Below, one piece after another: positions 46,124 to 58,132 of a stretch of 64,000 bases of DNA (the stretch's first letter is position 1; each line of letters begins with the position of its first letter). The translations under genes and the position numbers were made by a program. A model generated the notes under the pieces. It searched no databases and had not been told where the DNA came from. It saw only the letters and a program-made list of their open reading frames with translations. Origin of the DNA: Adineta ricciae. Taxonomy: Eukaryota; Rotifera; Eurotatoria; Adinetida; Adinetidae. The stretch lies in contig CAJNOJ010000137.1 of the NCBI GenBank assembly GCA_905250025.1, positions 1-64,000 of the forward strand, given 5' to 3'.

Positions 46124-47893
46124 CAAATTTGTGACAAATTTTCATGCGAAAATGATGGTTTATGTATTCCTCATGATGATTTTATGTTATCGTCAGCGAT
46201 TCATAAATATTTTTGTATTTGTCCAAAAGGTTTTAGTGGAAATCGATGTCAGTTCGCTGATAGTGAAATCAATTTGATATTTGATGAAGACATTCATTTA
46301 TCTCATTCAGTGTTTATCCATTTTTTCAGAATTATTCTACTTAGTCCACTTCGAGTCATTCCCAAGGCATCACCACAGCGATCGACAGCATTACAAACAG
46401 TTTCTCAACCGACAAATTCGATTCGAATTTATTGGGCACATCCGTTTCATCTCATTTTTACCGAGACATTAGATAAAAATTATTATTTCACTGTTCTTCA
46501 ACCAATTTTTAATCATTCGATAAGAATAACTCGACAAATTCGTTCGTCACATCGATGTCCATCGATAGATCAGTTAACCAATGAAACATTTGCCCAATTA
46601 CATGTTCTTCGACGAATTAAATCTTATCATTTGATATGTCAGACATATTCTTCTGACTTCCATTGTTTTTATGATGATCTTCATCTTTGTTTGTGTTATG
46701 ATTTTCAAGGAAAACGTTTAGCAAATTGTTTTGAATTTGATCATCACATGAAATTTGATTGTTATGGTCAAAATCATTGTGAAAACAATGGTCAATGTTT
46801 TCAAGATTCTCCCGATTGTCCTAAACGATCATTATGTGTTTGTCGTTCATGTTATTATGGCAATCGTTGTCAATTTACGACAAATGAGTTTGGTTTATCT
46901 CTCGATGCCATTCTAGTTTATCATATCATTCAGAATGTAGATATTTTCCATCAAACTTCAATGATTAAGATAAGTTCTTCATTAACAATTCTATTTGTAA
47001 TTATTGGATTACTTAATGGAATTATTTCATTGATCACATTTAAGAATAAAAGTGTACTGAAGGTCGGTTGTGGAATTTATTTATTCGGTTCATCGATAAC
47101 GACAATCATAACAATGATTTTCTTAGGATTGAAATATTTCATTTATCTTTCAATACAAATGTCTACATTGTCAAATCGAATTTTTCTTCAAATACAATGT
47201 TATTCACTAGATTTTCTTCTTCAAATATGTTTAAATATGGATCAATGGTTAAATGCGTGTGTTTCGATAGAAAGAGCCATAACAGTTATTCAAGGTATTC
47301 GATTCGTTAAGAAGAAGAGTAAACAATTAGCTAAAAAGGTTGTCACTGGTCTTTTGATCTTAATTGTATTAACATCACTTCATGATCCAATTTATCGAAG
47401 ATTATTTGAAGAAAAAAATGAAATTGATGAAGAGAAAAAACGAATCTGGTGTATTGTGAAATATTCTCCAAAGTTACAAATTTATACTCGAGTTGTGAAT
47501 ACATTTCATTTTTTCGTTCCATTTCTTCTCAATTTGATTTCATCAGTTCTTTTAATCATTGAAACATCTCGTCAAAAACTTCGTCTTAGTAGAGATCAAA
47601 CACCTAAAGAAGTATTACATGAACAAATTCGTGAACATCAACATTTATTAATTGCACCGATTGTTTTATTTCTTCTTGCTTTGCCACGTTTAATTCTTTC
47701 ATACATATCAAAATGTATGAGTTCATCAAAAGATTCTTATCTCTTTCTTTCGGCATATTTCATTTCATTTCTTCCCGCCATGATGATAGTTTTTATCTTT
47801 ATTTTACCATCGAAATTTTATAGAAACGAATATCAAAAGAGTATTTCACAACTTCGAACTCAAATTCAACAACACCTTCGACGAACAAATTAG
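46124..47893 (+). CDS. giant LDLa/EGF/7TM receptor R2, 3' part, haplotype A
   Basis: Begins at the equivalent of about 41763 of the complete copy and encodes its last two EGF-like modules (CDKFSCENDG..., CENNGQCFQDSPDC) and the whole 7TM region, ending TAG 47893. No frameshift or stop. Its divergence from the copy at 38772 is of the same scattered type as 19267-21233, so it is most likely the continuation of that truncated allele, with about 1 kb missing. The SIERAIT motif and the FILPSKFYRNEYQ end are conserved. Confidence 0.8.
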   Translation, partial: QICDKFSCENDGLCIPHDDFMLSSAIHKYFCICPKGFSGNRCQFADSEINLIFDEDIHLSHSVFIHFFRIILLSPLRVIPKASPQRSTALQTVSQPTNSIRIYWAHPFHLIFTETLDKNYYFTVLQPIFNHSIRITRQIRSSHRCPSIDQLTNETFAQLHVLRRIKSYHLICQTYSSDFHCFYDDLHLCLCYDFQGKRLANCFEFDHHMKFDCYGQNHCENNGQCFQDSPDCPKRSLCVCRSCYYGNRCQFTTNEFGLSLDAILVYHIIQNVDIFHQTSMIKISSSLTILFVIIGLLNGIISLITFKNKSVLKVGCGIYLFGSSITTIITMIFLGLKYFIYLSIQMSTLSNRIFLQIQCYSLDFLLQICLNMDQWLNACVSIERAITVIQGIRFVKKKSKQLAKKVVTGLLILIVLTSLHDPIYRRLFEEKNEIDEEKKRIWCIVKYSPKLQIYTRVVNTFHFFVPFLLNLISSVLLIIETSRQKLRLSRDQTPKEVLHEQIREHQHLLIAPIVLFLLALPRLILSYISKCMSSSKDSYLFLSAYFISFLPAMMIVFIFILPSKFYRNEYQKSISQLRTQIQQHLRRTN

Positions 47894-48513
47894 CAGTATT
47901 TCAGTTCTCATCAAACTTCATGTGAACTGAATTGGAATTAACATGAAAAATATGTGTTTAATCAAAATAAAGGACATACCGTAGAATTTTCTTTTCATGT
48001 TCATCCAAAAAAATACACATCCTCACCTATCTTTTACATTCCTATCTGACTTACTGAGAGAAATAGTGAAGTATTGATGGTTAGTAAAGAGCAGAGAAAT
48101 CGAATACATGCTTTTTATGACTTCAAGGTTTTTGAATCTTTTACTTACTTTATAACAAGAGCTAAATTAGTATAGTTTTCGCAGATTTCTTTACAGTACC
48201 GTTATTAGCTGTTAAAACGATTCGAAAAGTATTGTCTTATTTTTTTGCAGTATTTTGTTGTTCTTTCGATGCTAACAGGATATAACAATGAACTCATTTA
48301 TTCTTTATTTCATTGCAAATGTTTGCACAGAAAAAAAGGAAAAAACTGATTAGTTTTGGAGAATAGAATAATCAGTGACACTCGATTAGTAAACAAACTA
48401 GTAGTATCTTTTGTCAGTAGATAAAAAAACAGTGGATTTATGTAACAGTTTATTTGCTTGATTAATTTTGATTGTGAAATACGAATTTTTGCTACTAAAA
48501 GGTACTTTCTCTT
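47894..48513. other. 3' flank of R2, haplotype A
   Basis: Matches 43530-44060. No gene seen. Confidence 0.4.
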
Positions 48514-49013
48514 TTATATCTGAACCTTGAAATTTTTCTCGAGTGGTGTTAGTTGTTTTTCGTTGGCATGTTCGTCGCTATCGTCATCATCCCTCTCACT
48601 GCTAATTGATTCATCGGACCTAGAATATTGTCCAAATTCAGACGAATTTTCTTTTCGACATTTCTTTGTACAGTTTCTTGTGATACTCAAATCACGAGAA
48701 CTGTATTCAAATATCCAAAGAAGAAGAGTTTCAGAAACAATGCGTAGTATTGTCAAAAGTACATACTTTATGTGGACCTTCCTTCAACGTCTTCATTACT
48801 ATCGAGATCAAATTCTGAGTGTGATTCATTGTTTTGACTTTGAAGAATTTGTGTATTGTCAGGCAAGTTTGGCTTGAATTCGAGCTGTTCGTTTAAATAT
48901 TCGCTTAATACATCCAAATGAAAAGAAAAACATGGTGTTTTTTCAACAAGTAAAAGATGAAAATTTGGAACTGATTTCGGTTTTAGTTTTTTCATGAGCC
49001 AATATAAATTCAT
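48514..49013 (-). CDS. possible small acidic protein, two exons, doubtful
   Basis: Two neighbouring minus frames, 49013-48768 (81 codons, ends in a DLDSNEDVEG acidic stretch) and 48756-48514 (80 codons, RSDESISSERDDDDSDEH). They could be exons of one short acidic protein, but I find no convincing splice pair, and the other haplotype has lost about 170 bases of the second frame. No family recognised. Probably a degraded gene or chance. Confidence 0.25.
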
Positions 49014-49858
49014 CCTTTTATTTCAATTCGAAAGACATTGCATAGCATGATAACAGAGTGTAATACAAGTGACCCAGGTCAACAAATCCGATGGGATTGT
49101 TCGACACGGGTTAATGTGCATAGGCGAAGCGGCAGCAACAAGCGACGTTCTTCTCATTTTTTATCACTGCGTTGGAGGAAGCAAAGAATGCTAGATATGA
49201 CAGAATGAATAGTCGTGAAATCACGTATTAAGTACGTGCGATAACCAAATTCACAGAATACTGTAACAAACGTAAAGCAAGAGCTCATTCTGATATAACT
49301 GCGATGCAATGGATTGAATTGAGATCAAAAGCACTACGCAGACACATTATGATTTAATCTATACTAGGGATCCCACGTTTCTTTATCCTCTTATTTGTGC
49401 ATGTATACGCACTGAAGTGGCGATCATTGCTGTTAAGAACATATTGTGGTTAAATGGCAAGGAAGCGAAAGCTTGATGGTAGCACGTGAAAATTCGTTAA
49501 AAGTATATGTACATGAAACTTGCGAAGATTTCGCTGGAGACAAGTGTTTGCCTCTAGATCGCGAATAATTCTCTGCGATGGAGCAAATGCAAAATCAGAG
49601 TTTCAGATTTTTTTTCTGTATACTGATTCTATGTGAGTTGATTCGTCGCTTTTAGTCAGTTTACTGCTATTTATTTTCTATTTGTAATCAAATCAATGTG
49701 TTTATGTTCATATGGATCTTTAATAATTTCTATCTCTACTCAGAATTAAACATAATTGCAATCTTTTAACCATTTTATTAACGAAACTAACCTCGAAAGC
49801 CCTATTGTTATTTCTAAATATAATCGAATATCGTATAAAAGCAACACTCTTTATTATT
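49014..49858. other. intergenic, haplotype A
   Basis: Contains a stretch matching 45110-45420 and then about 390 bases (49435-49820) absent from haplotype B. No gene or RNA recognised. Confidence 0.4.
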
Positions 49859-51575
49859 TTAGTTAAAAGCGTATTTTTTCAAGCATTGTTGTAATTTGAT
49901 ATCAAATCGATCATTATATGAGTTTTTACACGAATGTAATTGTCCCGAATGAATTCTCGTCAAGAATTCGGTTAAAAACACATCCGAATTAGTTTCTGTA
50001 CAAATTTTATAATCTGAGAATCCATTGATTTTCATCGCGTTTCGTGGAGAATCACTAATGCCTTGTCCATACAATTGATCCGCATTAGCTGATAATACAT
50101 ATAGAGATTTTACATTTTGTATTCTTGTGCAGAAACCATTTGTCAGATTATTTTGCATTTGAACCATAAGTTGAGCTGCGCTATTGTCCCACCTAAATAG
50201 AATCATATCCGCAGTGAAATTAATTGTATTGGAGAAGAAAAAGAGTGGGCAAGAAATTGNCTTGCGCGTGAGCGCCCACCTCTTGCCTTTGCAGGCATGG
50301 ATCAGATCAAAAACTTGTTTTTTGCTCGTGCAGGAGATTTGGTTGATTATAAATTAAGTTTAATTGCTGAAAGATGATGGCGAGACCGAGAGAGAAGGTT
50401 CTTTGTGTGAACCGAAGGTAGTCAAAGTTTACGTGTATAAACGAAAGAGAACGTGACTACTCGCTAGCTCGTCAGAGAGGGAATGAGATCAAGATTTAAC
50501 TCGCGTAATTTCATATTTAGTTGTGTTAGATTAGTAGGCAATTGATTTTGTACAATCGATGGCATAGCAACTAATTGTCTGACTCCACTATCATCAACAC
50601 GTTGAACAGAAAGTACATCTAAATTATAGAGAACAAGATCAAGTGTGTCAAGAAAGAAAGAAATGACGTTTTTTTACCTAAGAAAACATTATCACTACTA
50701 TCCGATGTTTTCCTCAAGTAAGGATATGTTCCTAGTTTTGGATTGGGTATCAATGATGAATAAGCTGACATAGATTTAAATTGACCACCTTTAATGAACA
50801 ATATTGAGAAAAGACTGTAAGATTGAAGTTAGATCACTAACCCGATACATAGATTGTGCCAATTTTTGGTACAATTGATCGATCACGAATGATTGCCTCG
50901 GCAATATTAGTCATAGGTCCAAGTACTAAAATGTCAACAGGTTTCGAAGAATATTTCAGTGTAAATATAATCAATTCCACTGCTTCGAATGGTGATGGTT
51001 GTAAAAAAATATCCACGCTCTGATTAAGGCAAGTTGGCGATGTTAAATATGTATCGATAGAATTTAAAATTTTCGGATCGATGTTCCACCCCGATGACAT
51101 CATTGGTACACTGGAAATATTCGAGAATGAAATGATGTTAATTGTTGATATATAAAAACCTTTGTCCGCTCGCAACTGGAATACCGTATGAACAATTGAT
51201 CAAACCAAGAAAACTGAGAATATTTGATGTAGAGAAGAATGGAGAACTATGAGTTATAATTGAAAATAATTTTCTAGAATGATTCGAATTATTAATAACC
51301 TGTATCCATCACCAACAGTTGTTATTGCAAGAATATTAACTGTTGGAACCTGCAATCAACAAATAGAAATATCTGAGAATTAGTATTTGTTTTAGGTTTA
51401 CTTTAATTAAGTAAAGTATCGCCCATAAATCATCAACATCAGCATCAGTATCGATTATAACTGGATTTCGGTTGTCATTTTGACCTAAACAACTTTCAAT
51501 ATTTCGATAATTTGCCAACGCTTGACTTTCCACAATAGAAGAAATCAACACCAAACAAGTTAATAAATTCATCAT
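49859..51575 (-). CDS. secreted inosine-uridine nucleoside hydrolase-like, haplotype A, interrupted
   Basis: Exons: 51575-51402, 51349-51300, 51246-51160, 51110-50842, 50788-50678, from 50618, and 50192-49859; the first five join in phase. Exon 1 gives a signal peptide (LLTCLVLISSIVESQA) and NPVIIDTDADVDD, the nucleoside hydrolase Ca2+/ribose-binding D-x-D-x-x-x-D-D signature. Later motifs are ILAITTVGDGYR, YGIPVASGQR and PVDILVLGPMTNIAEA. The enzyme would release bases from nucleosides, probably outside the cell or in a vacuole. Exon 6 loses homology at 50486 and is replaced by about 250 foreign bases around the N at 50260, so this copy is interrupted here by a join or insertion. The other haplotype is uninterrupted at that point. 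Confidence 0.7.
50231..50486. other. foreign segment inside nucleoside hydrolase exon 6
   Basis: Between TTGGAGAAGAAAAAG and AGATCAAGATTTAACTC the haplotype B sequence is replaced by about 250 unrelated bases. They contain a locally GC-rich run (GCGCGTGAGCGCCCACC) and short inverted matches GTGGGC/GCCCAC around the N. No coding frame or known element recognised. It may be a contig end of repetitive origin. Confidence 0.5.
50260..50260. other. assembly join (single N)
   Basis: Lies within the foreign segment in the nucleoside hydrolase gene; hydrolase sequence is found on both sides. Confidence 0.9.
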
Positions 51576-52695
51576 TTTGTTTCAACCTAAATCTGTAAAC
51601 ATATGTACAATCGACTTTTATCTGAGTTAAAAAAAACTATTCGTACTTTTTGACGCTATTGTCTCAATATCGACGCAAAAAGAATCATCATTATCGTTAA
51701 ATATAAGATGCTAAACGTCATAGAGTACACAGAAAACACGTGGAAAAGTGAATGCATTGTGTAATACGTGGTTTTGTTTACACGTCTTGTCAAATCAAAT
51801 AATATATTTCTATTCAATCAGTTATGTTGAAAACATTTCTCAACTTTTTAGTTCAATACTGTTACAACGAAACTTAATTATGTGTGTGTGTTTTTTTTTC
51901 TTTAATTGACTCGTAATAGCATATTGGAAGACATCGCTGGTCGTTCATTATTTCACAATGAATGATATGTATAGTGAAAAGTTCGCTTGTGTTCTCCCGA
52001 TCACATTTTCTATTGAACTATACCAGAGTATAACGAAAGTTTCATAATTTTACTAATTCATTGCTCTTAACTATCGGTTAAAATATGTGACTTTGAAGGT
52101 TGATCCATCATGCGATAGAGAGTAAATAATCATCATTTTCTATCACGCGAGATCATTGACGCATAAAGTTTTTTTTTCAGTCAAGAATAAACAAAAGTGA
52201 TTTCATATTAAACATTTTGTATGGCTTCTATGCATCTCTGTCAAATTTATAATTATGGTAGACAGAAAATTTCAACCATAAATTGCCATAGCTTAGAAAA
52301 ATCAAGACACTTTGTCGTCGGTTTTTTTTCTGGAACGGTATGGCATCATATTCCAACTAGTAATCTGCACTCTTCAAACTGGGGTAATTACAGCTATGTT
52401 TTAATTTTCTAGAATGTTCTTTGTATGATATGACACGCTTGCCCAGATTCATCTTCTACTACATCGATCTTTCTCATTTATTTTTACGAGTTCTTTTGTT
52501 TATTGGTCATTCACAGGAAGTTGAACATGACTTAATACTTATAAATATCAAAGTCTCTTCGTAATATAATTACTGATTCGTTACTAAGTAATCATGCAGA
52601 ATCTAAAGATTTGTGCTTAAGTGGCAATCTTATACATGTAAAAACATTTTCTTCCATCCGAAACGAACTGAAGTAGAGAAGCATTTATTCAAACC
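51576..52695. other. divergent intergenic region, haplotype A
   Basis: 1.1 kb between the hydrolase and the 7TM gene GPCR-3, probably both promoters. It aligns with 62058-63179 in haplotype B with few indels (for example the T run near 51892). The 63-codon frame at 52221 is broken in the other copy. No RNA or repeat seen. Confidence 0.45.
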
Positions 52696-53733
52696 ATGTC
52701 GTCAGCAACAATCACTTCATTGACGATCGCTTATCAAAAAGTGGTTATCTGTATGGGTATTCCTATTTTATTCCTCGGTCTTATCGGTGGCATTTTTAAT
52801 GTATTTGTGTTTCTAAGTCTTCGAACATTTCGACAAAGTTCCTGTGCATTTTATTTAACAATTATGTCGACATTAAACATTGTTCAACTAATAACTGGTT
52901 TATTATCACGTATTCTCATCAGTGGTTTCGATATTGATCTTACACGTAGTTCGATGTTCTATTGTAAAGTTCGAACATTCATTTTCCAAATTGCAGCAGC
53001 AAATTCTTTCGCCTGTATCTGCTTGGCAACGATAGATCAATATTTTGCCACATGTGCACGTCCTCGATGGCGACAATGGAGCAACATTCGATTAGCAAGA
53101 CGTCTTCTCATCGTTATAATTCTATTGATTGTCATCGAACAGGTGCCCTGTTTGATTTATTACGATCAAAAACGATTACTGTCGTCGAATGAAACAATTT
53201 GCACAACCACCACTGGTGACTTTGACAAATTCAACACATATTTTAATTATCTCGTTGTTGGAAACTTACTACCTCAAACAATAGCCTGTACGTTTGGTAT
53301 TCTCGCTCATCGAAATATTCAACAAATAAGTTATCGCACTGCTCCATTAGTTCGACGAGAACTTGATAAACAGTTGAGCGCGATGGTTCTTGTTCAAGTT
53401 TGTTATATGTGTGTGATACTTTCATCGCATTTCGTTATTTATATGATTGCAGTCTATGGAAATATTAAAGATTCTATCGTTCAAATGCAAATTAATCTCG
53501 TCTATGTAGTTAGCCTTTGTTTGTACTATTCTCATTTTGCTGTAAGTCGATTTTGATTAGTAATATTTTTACATTTAAATCAGTTTTTCCTTCGATTTTA
53601 GTTCCCATTCTATATTTATATGATTGTTTCCGAACGTTTTCGTCGACAATTCAAGTATGTTGCTTTTAAGATGCACATGGATTGTTGGCGACCAGATCGT
53701 GTTGGTCCAGATATACTTACCAACTCGACATAG
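52696..53733 (+). CDS. rhodopsin-like 7TM receptor GPCR-3
   Basis: Two exons, 52696-53541 and 53602-53733, joined in phase 0 through GTAAGT...TTTAG; 325 residues ending TAG. TM1 ILFLGLIGGIFNVFVFLSL, with N in the usual GN position; TM3 ends in TIDQYFATC, a D-Q-Y variant of DRY; later helices at LARRLLIVIILLIVIEQVP, TYFNYLVVGNLLPQTIACTF, AMVLVQVCYMCVILSSHFVI and the last spanning the intron. The C tail (SERFRRQFKYVAFK) is a helix-8-like basic segment, as in FMRFamide/peptide-type class A receptors of invertebrates. Ligand unknown. A truncated second copy is at 63180. Confidence 0.85.
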
Positions 53734-56174
53734 AACGTACCGAAAATATTAGTCAATCATCGATGGATTTCTATATATATATATCCTTACCAAATGTTCA
53801 ATTCATAATTGTGTCACTAAGAATGAAGTTAGAAGGTCATCCATACTCGCGCTCACATTCATACCATTTGCTTTTTCTTTTCTCTTCGTATTGACTACTT
53901 TAAATTTATTTTCTTCTTACAATTGAGTATGGTACAATATCGGTGGAATTTGTCTTTGTCTTTCTCTCAAGATTTAATTGAATAAATTTAATTGCGTTAT
54001 AGCCTTTTCTTTGGTGTGAAAAAAGTATATCGTTCCATTTCTCAACTGACTAGTTTTCCGACAGTTTTGAACGCTTGGCGTACTTCTAATGCACATATAA
54101 AATGTTTCAAAACACAATCACAGAATATGTCCATGCGTACTGAAAAGAGTTGTCACACTGTTCCCGTTTTTTCCTTTCCCTTTCGACGAACATTTATTCA
54201 AAAATTATGTTCGTTATACTTTCCCTTCCAACATTCGTTTATTCTGTCGTTTCCCTTTTGACTTAGTGATGACCTAGTGAGTGAGTGAATGGAAGGAAAA
54301 CAGACGATAATCCGTATATATTCCATGATTAGCATTGTTGCACATACAAATGAGTGTATCATTTACTACATCAATGGTAGATGTGACACTTTCACCATAT
54401 GATGCAGAAATGGGTTCGACTGAATACAAAGATTAACGGACAAAAATTGATTCAACACTTTACTTTGAAAGATGACACCAAACATGACATTTACTTTTGC
54501 AAAACTTAATGAATCAAACAACGCGCTCAATTGTAGGCGTATGAGAAACACGAGGTGATGCGAGATGTTTTATCTTCATTGTAAAATTGTAATCTGTGCC
54601 TATTAAAGGTGAACTAACCCCAATATACTGAAATTAAATATGCTTTCGAGTGTCACTTAGATTCAAAACTACACGAAGATTTGAAGAAAATCATCTAAAG
54701 GAAAGTTGGGCTATTGTGCAAAAACTCAAATGCGAATGGTCAGTCGCTTGTCCTGGATCCAAACATGATTTTCGTACAATATCGAAGTGAACATAAATCT
54801 TCAAAAAGATTACTTGTAGTCTGGAGTCGGATCTAACAAATGCGAAGCCATAGAAGAGATGAAGTTCGTTATAAAGTAAACAATCCTGTAGTATAAGAGT
54901 ATGCGAAACACTGTTCGTCGTGTTTTATTTGTTCTTTCATAATTCTTTTCGTTTATAATAGATATAGGGAACAATGAATTTAATTGTTTCCTGAAAGAGC
55001 TAACGCAGGAGTATCTATATTCCATTCAGTGGCATGTACAACAGACAATAGAAGATTGATTCGACCTATTAGCAAATCCGTTACAGATATGAACAAATAC
55101 TGATCTGAGATGCATCGTGCTGCCTAAAGGAGCTATATGCAACTGTCTCATTCTAACTAAGATGAGCATACATTCTCAAATATATTTTATACAATAGATC
55201 GATTTCGGAAACAAACTCGAGAGAAAGGCATTTTTTCCTATTAGTTTCAAGTATTTCAATCTACTTCACATGTCATGATCTATTTATATAACCATTCCAT
55301 CATTCAGTTAATTTGAATCATTTTGCAAATTCGAGACACTGAGAACTACTGATTGCACGTTACATCGCCAAAAAACATCGACGAACGACCGGCTAATTTG
55401 CTTAGTGAAGCATCTCATACACACCTACGCTTGTTTATAATTCATTGGCAAAAATCTTTCGAAGAAGATAGGACCATACGTGACTTATTCGCGATCAGTG
55501 ATATTTACATCGAAATAGTGAGATACATAATCGTATTTGGTTTGTTCACAAATGATAGAGCTGTCAGAGACTCATCTATCTCAATGCCATATAACAAATA
55601 TTCGATAATGATCAGATAACTTATTTTTTTTACATTTATTTGGTTTCACCGGCAACTACCTTTTTTATAGAAAAACAGTGGAAGTTATGATATTTTTCTA
55701 ATGTCATTGTACTTTCTTCATTTGATCTTAGAGCTTGTGTAAAACATTGTTCGATACTTCAATGTAAATTTAAACTACATTTGAGCCTGAAGACTGCATT
55801 TTTCCTTCTTATGAGCGTCTGTAAAACCACCTTTTGAAGAGTATTTATCTTAACTCTTGAACGAGTATTACAACAGTTGAAAGTATAAAAAGTTTCCTTC
55901 CAACAGTTTACAATTAAATTTTGTTTAACGTCATACTATAGCTAGTTTTCATTAGAAACAAAGATCGATAAGAACATTGCAAAAAAAGTGTGACTTTCTC
56001 TGAATAAAACCTGCCTAAGAGGCTCTAATGTTTAACACATACATCAGACGGAAAATCATTTTCCAATTAAAGTACTTCACACAAGTTTTTGATGGAGATG
56101 TGTCAAAATCATCATAAAAGACTTCCTCAGATTTTTATTTTTTGCATTTTGCTCTACAACACCGGTTACGAAAG
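53734..56174. other. gene-poor region
   Basis: 2.4 kb with only short frames (up to 89 codons) that show no domain, signal peptide or splice logic. AATAAA at 53982 could end the GPCR-3 transcript. Present once in the window, so no allelic comparison is possible. I see nothing further. Confidence 0.4.
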
Positions 56175-57191
56175 ATGTTGAGTTTTATTTTTATTTCTGT
56201 CTTGTTCACTTATGTTAAATTATCGTCAGCAAATGACGCGATTCTAATGGTTAATCCAACGATATATTGGGGAGTAACATTTGTACCAAGTGTCAGTTCA
56301 TCTCTCTTGGAAATTCGTCAACACTTTCTTTCATCATCACCCCTAATCACTGATTGCGCTCTTGTGTGTTTACAATCACCAAGATGCTTCATAGCTGCTT
56401 TTGATTGTCAAGCAAAAACTTGTTCATTGTATAGCGAAATACTAGCAGATGGTGGACACTTTGCAGCAGCTGCATCCAGTCAAAGTGCGACAATCAGCGT
56501 ATCGAAATCATCAGGTAAGATCCATATACACTTTATATTCTATTGGGTATGGAGAGCTTCGTTGTCAATCTATTCATCTGAAATTCCCGAATATGTTACA
56601 GAACGATTTTTAATCTAATCCTATACACTTTTCGTTTTAGCATTATTTCTTCAAGGTCCAAATGATAATATATACCCTGTTTGGAATACGACTGCTGGCC
56701 ATGATAGTACTGTCTCACTACCTGGACCCCAAATGGGTGGCTACTATTCTTCTGGTTCGCCAAAATATCTATTTGATGGTGATCTAACTACCGATGTCGA
56801 CCTGTACACTCCTTGTAATCAATCATTTTATGATCCGCAATGTGTCGAGGGCACTGGTGCATATGCCATTTCATATCGTGGCGCATTTGTACTTGATTCT
56901 TTTCGTGTGGGTACCGGACATTATTACAGTCCAAATCGTGATCCGATAACAATGACAATTGAAGGTAGCAACGCCACTAATTTGACTTCTCTGACACTTG
57001 GATCAAGTTGGACATTACTCTACAATGGTTCAACAGGATTAACGATTTCTCCCGGAAAATACAGTTTGGGTGTCAAGCAAACACTTGTGAACAACTCAGC
57101 CGCATTTCGAAGTTATCGATTTTTATTTGTTTCAAAACGAAATGCCGAGTCTGCTACTGAACTTAGCGAAATTCAAGTTTTTGCTCGCTGA
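56175..57191 (+). CDS. secreted PAN/apple plus discoidin-like domain protein
   Basis: Exons 56175-56514 and 56641-57191, GTAAGA...TTTTAG, in phase; 296 residues. ATG 56175 precedes a signal peptide (LSFIFISVLFTYVKLSSA) and is preferred to the upstream ATG 56142. Residues about 40-105 carry a PAN/apple-like pattern, CALVCLQSPRCFIAAFDC followed by KTCSLYSE. Residues about 120-296 look like a galactose-binding, F5/8 C-type fold: YLFDGDLTTDVDLYTPC, ESATELSEIQVFAR at the end. Such proteins bind sugars or surfaces outside the cell. Function unknown; no catalytic motif. No second copy in the window. Confidence 0.75.
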
Positions 57192-58132
57192 TTAAATCAC
57201 TAACCACAATAATCAAGCTAATCCTCTAATCTACAATCTATCTAAACTTCAATTATTTTTCTGTGTTGTGTAGTCTAAATATATGTTTAACTCGTTATAT
57301 CATCTTATCTAAATAACATTTCTTCTCAAATCTAATTGAAATGCTTTCGATATTAATATAAATCATAAACATTGGAATATCGAATCTAGCTCTAATTGGC
57401 CCAATAATAGTCAAATAGTGGCATGTTGATGTACTGTTGCGTCACATATAACTGTTCCTAGATTTTTTATTGTATTTACGTGCTCGATCGACGAACGATG
57501 GGTATGAGAAGGGAAATAAAAGTACAGAATGGGAGCTGACAGTTATACGAAGAATACAATGAGTATCGGAATCAAGTTAGGTGTGAAATATCAATGATTT
57601 GTAACATTCTGGTATAAAATTTCTGTCACCTTAGATTTCGAATTTGTAAAAACTATTATCAACTAACATTGTGATATCGATATGAAATGAACTATCACGA
57701 GGGTTAATTATATATGCAACATCACATCGTATATCAACGTGAAAAAAACTTGTGGAATGAATTGCCGTTGATCATATAAGAAAAAAGTACATTGTGCAAT
57801 TGATTTGAAAGAAGTATTTGCGGTTATTCAACACATTGCTGTTATATTTAAAACAAACATTATTTTTAAACCATTAGCAGAGTTAGAAAACGATAGACCA
57901 AATGAAACTGTTAGATCGACACATCTTTGTAATCTGTGCGTAAAATAATATGAAAGAGAAAACAATTCGATTAGCTGAGACTATGTAGACAATGGTTAAG
58001 AAATAAACACCATTACTTTATTGTAGAGAAGAATTGCACGATTAAACTAAGAATGTTTTAAACAATTTTGGAATATGTGCTTCTTCTATACATTGCAAAA
58101 ATACTCACAGTTACTTGCCAACATCGGATCCA
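57192..58132. other. intergenic between convergent genes
   Basis: 940 AT-rich bases between the PAN protein and the 3' end of the F-box/LRR gene. AATAAA occurs near 57515 and 58001. No gene, RNA or repeat recognised. Confidence 0.45.

Noticed and set aside
46025..46127. Plus-strand start for the R2 fragment upstream of the N at 46123
   Set aside because: It is antisense to the nucleoside hydrolase and is created only by the join.
53992..54261. 89-codon frame after GPCR-3
   Set aside because: No domain, signal or splice context; composition like the surrounding non-coding DNA.
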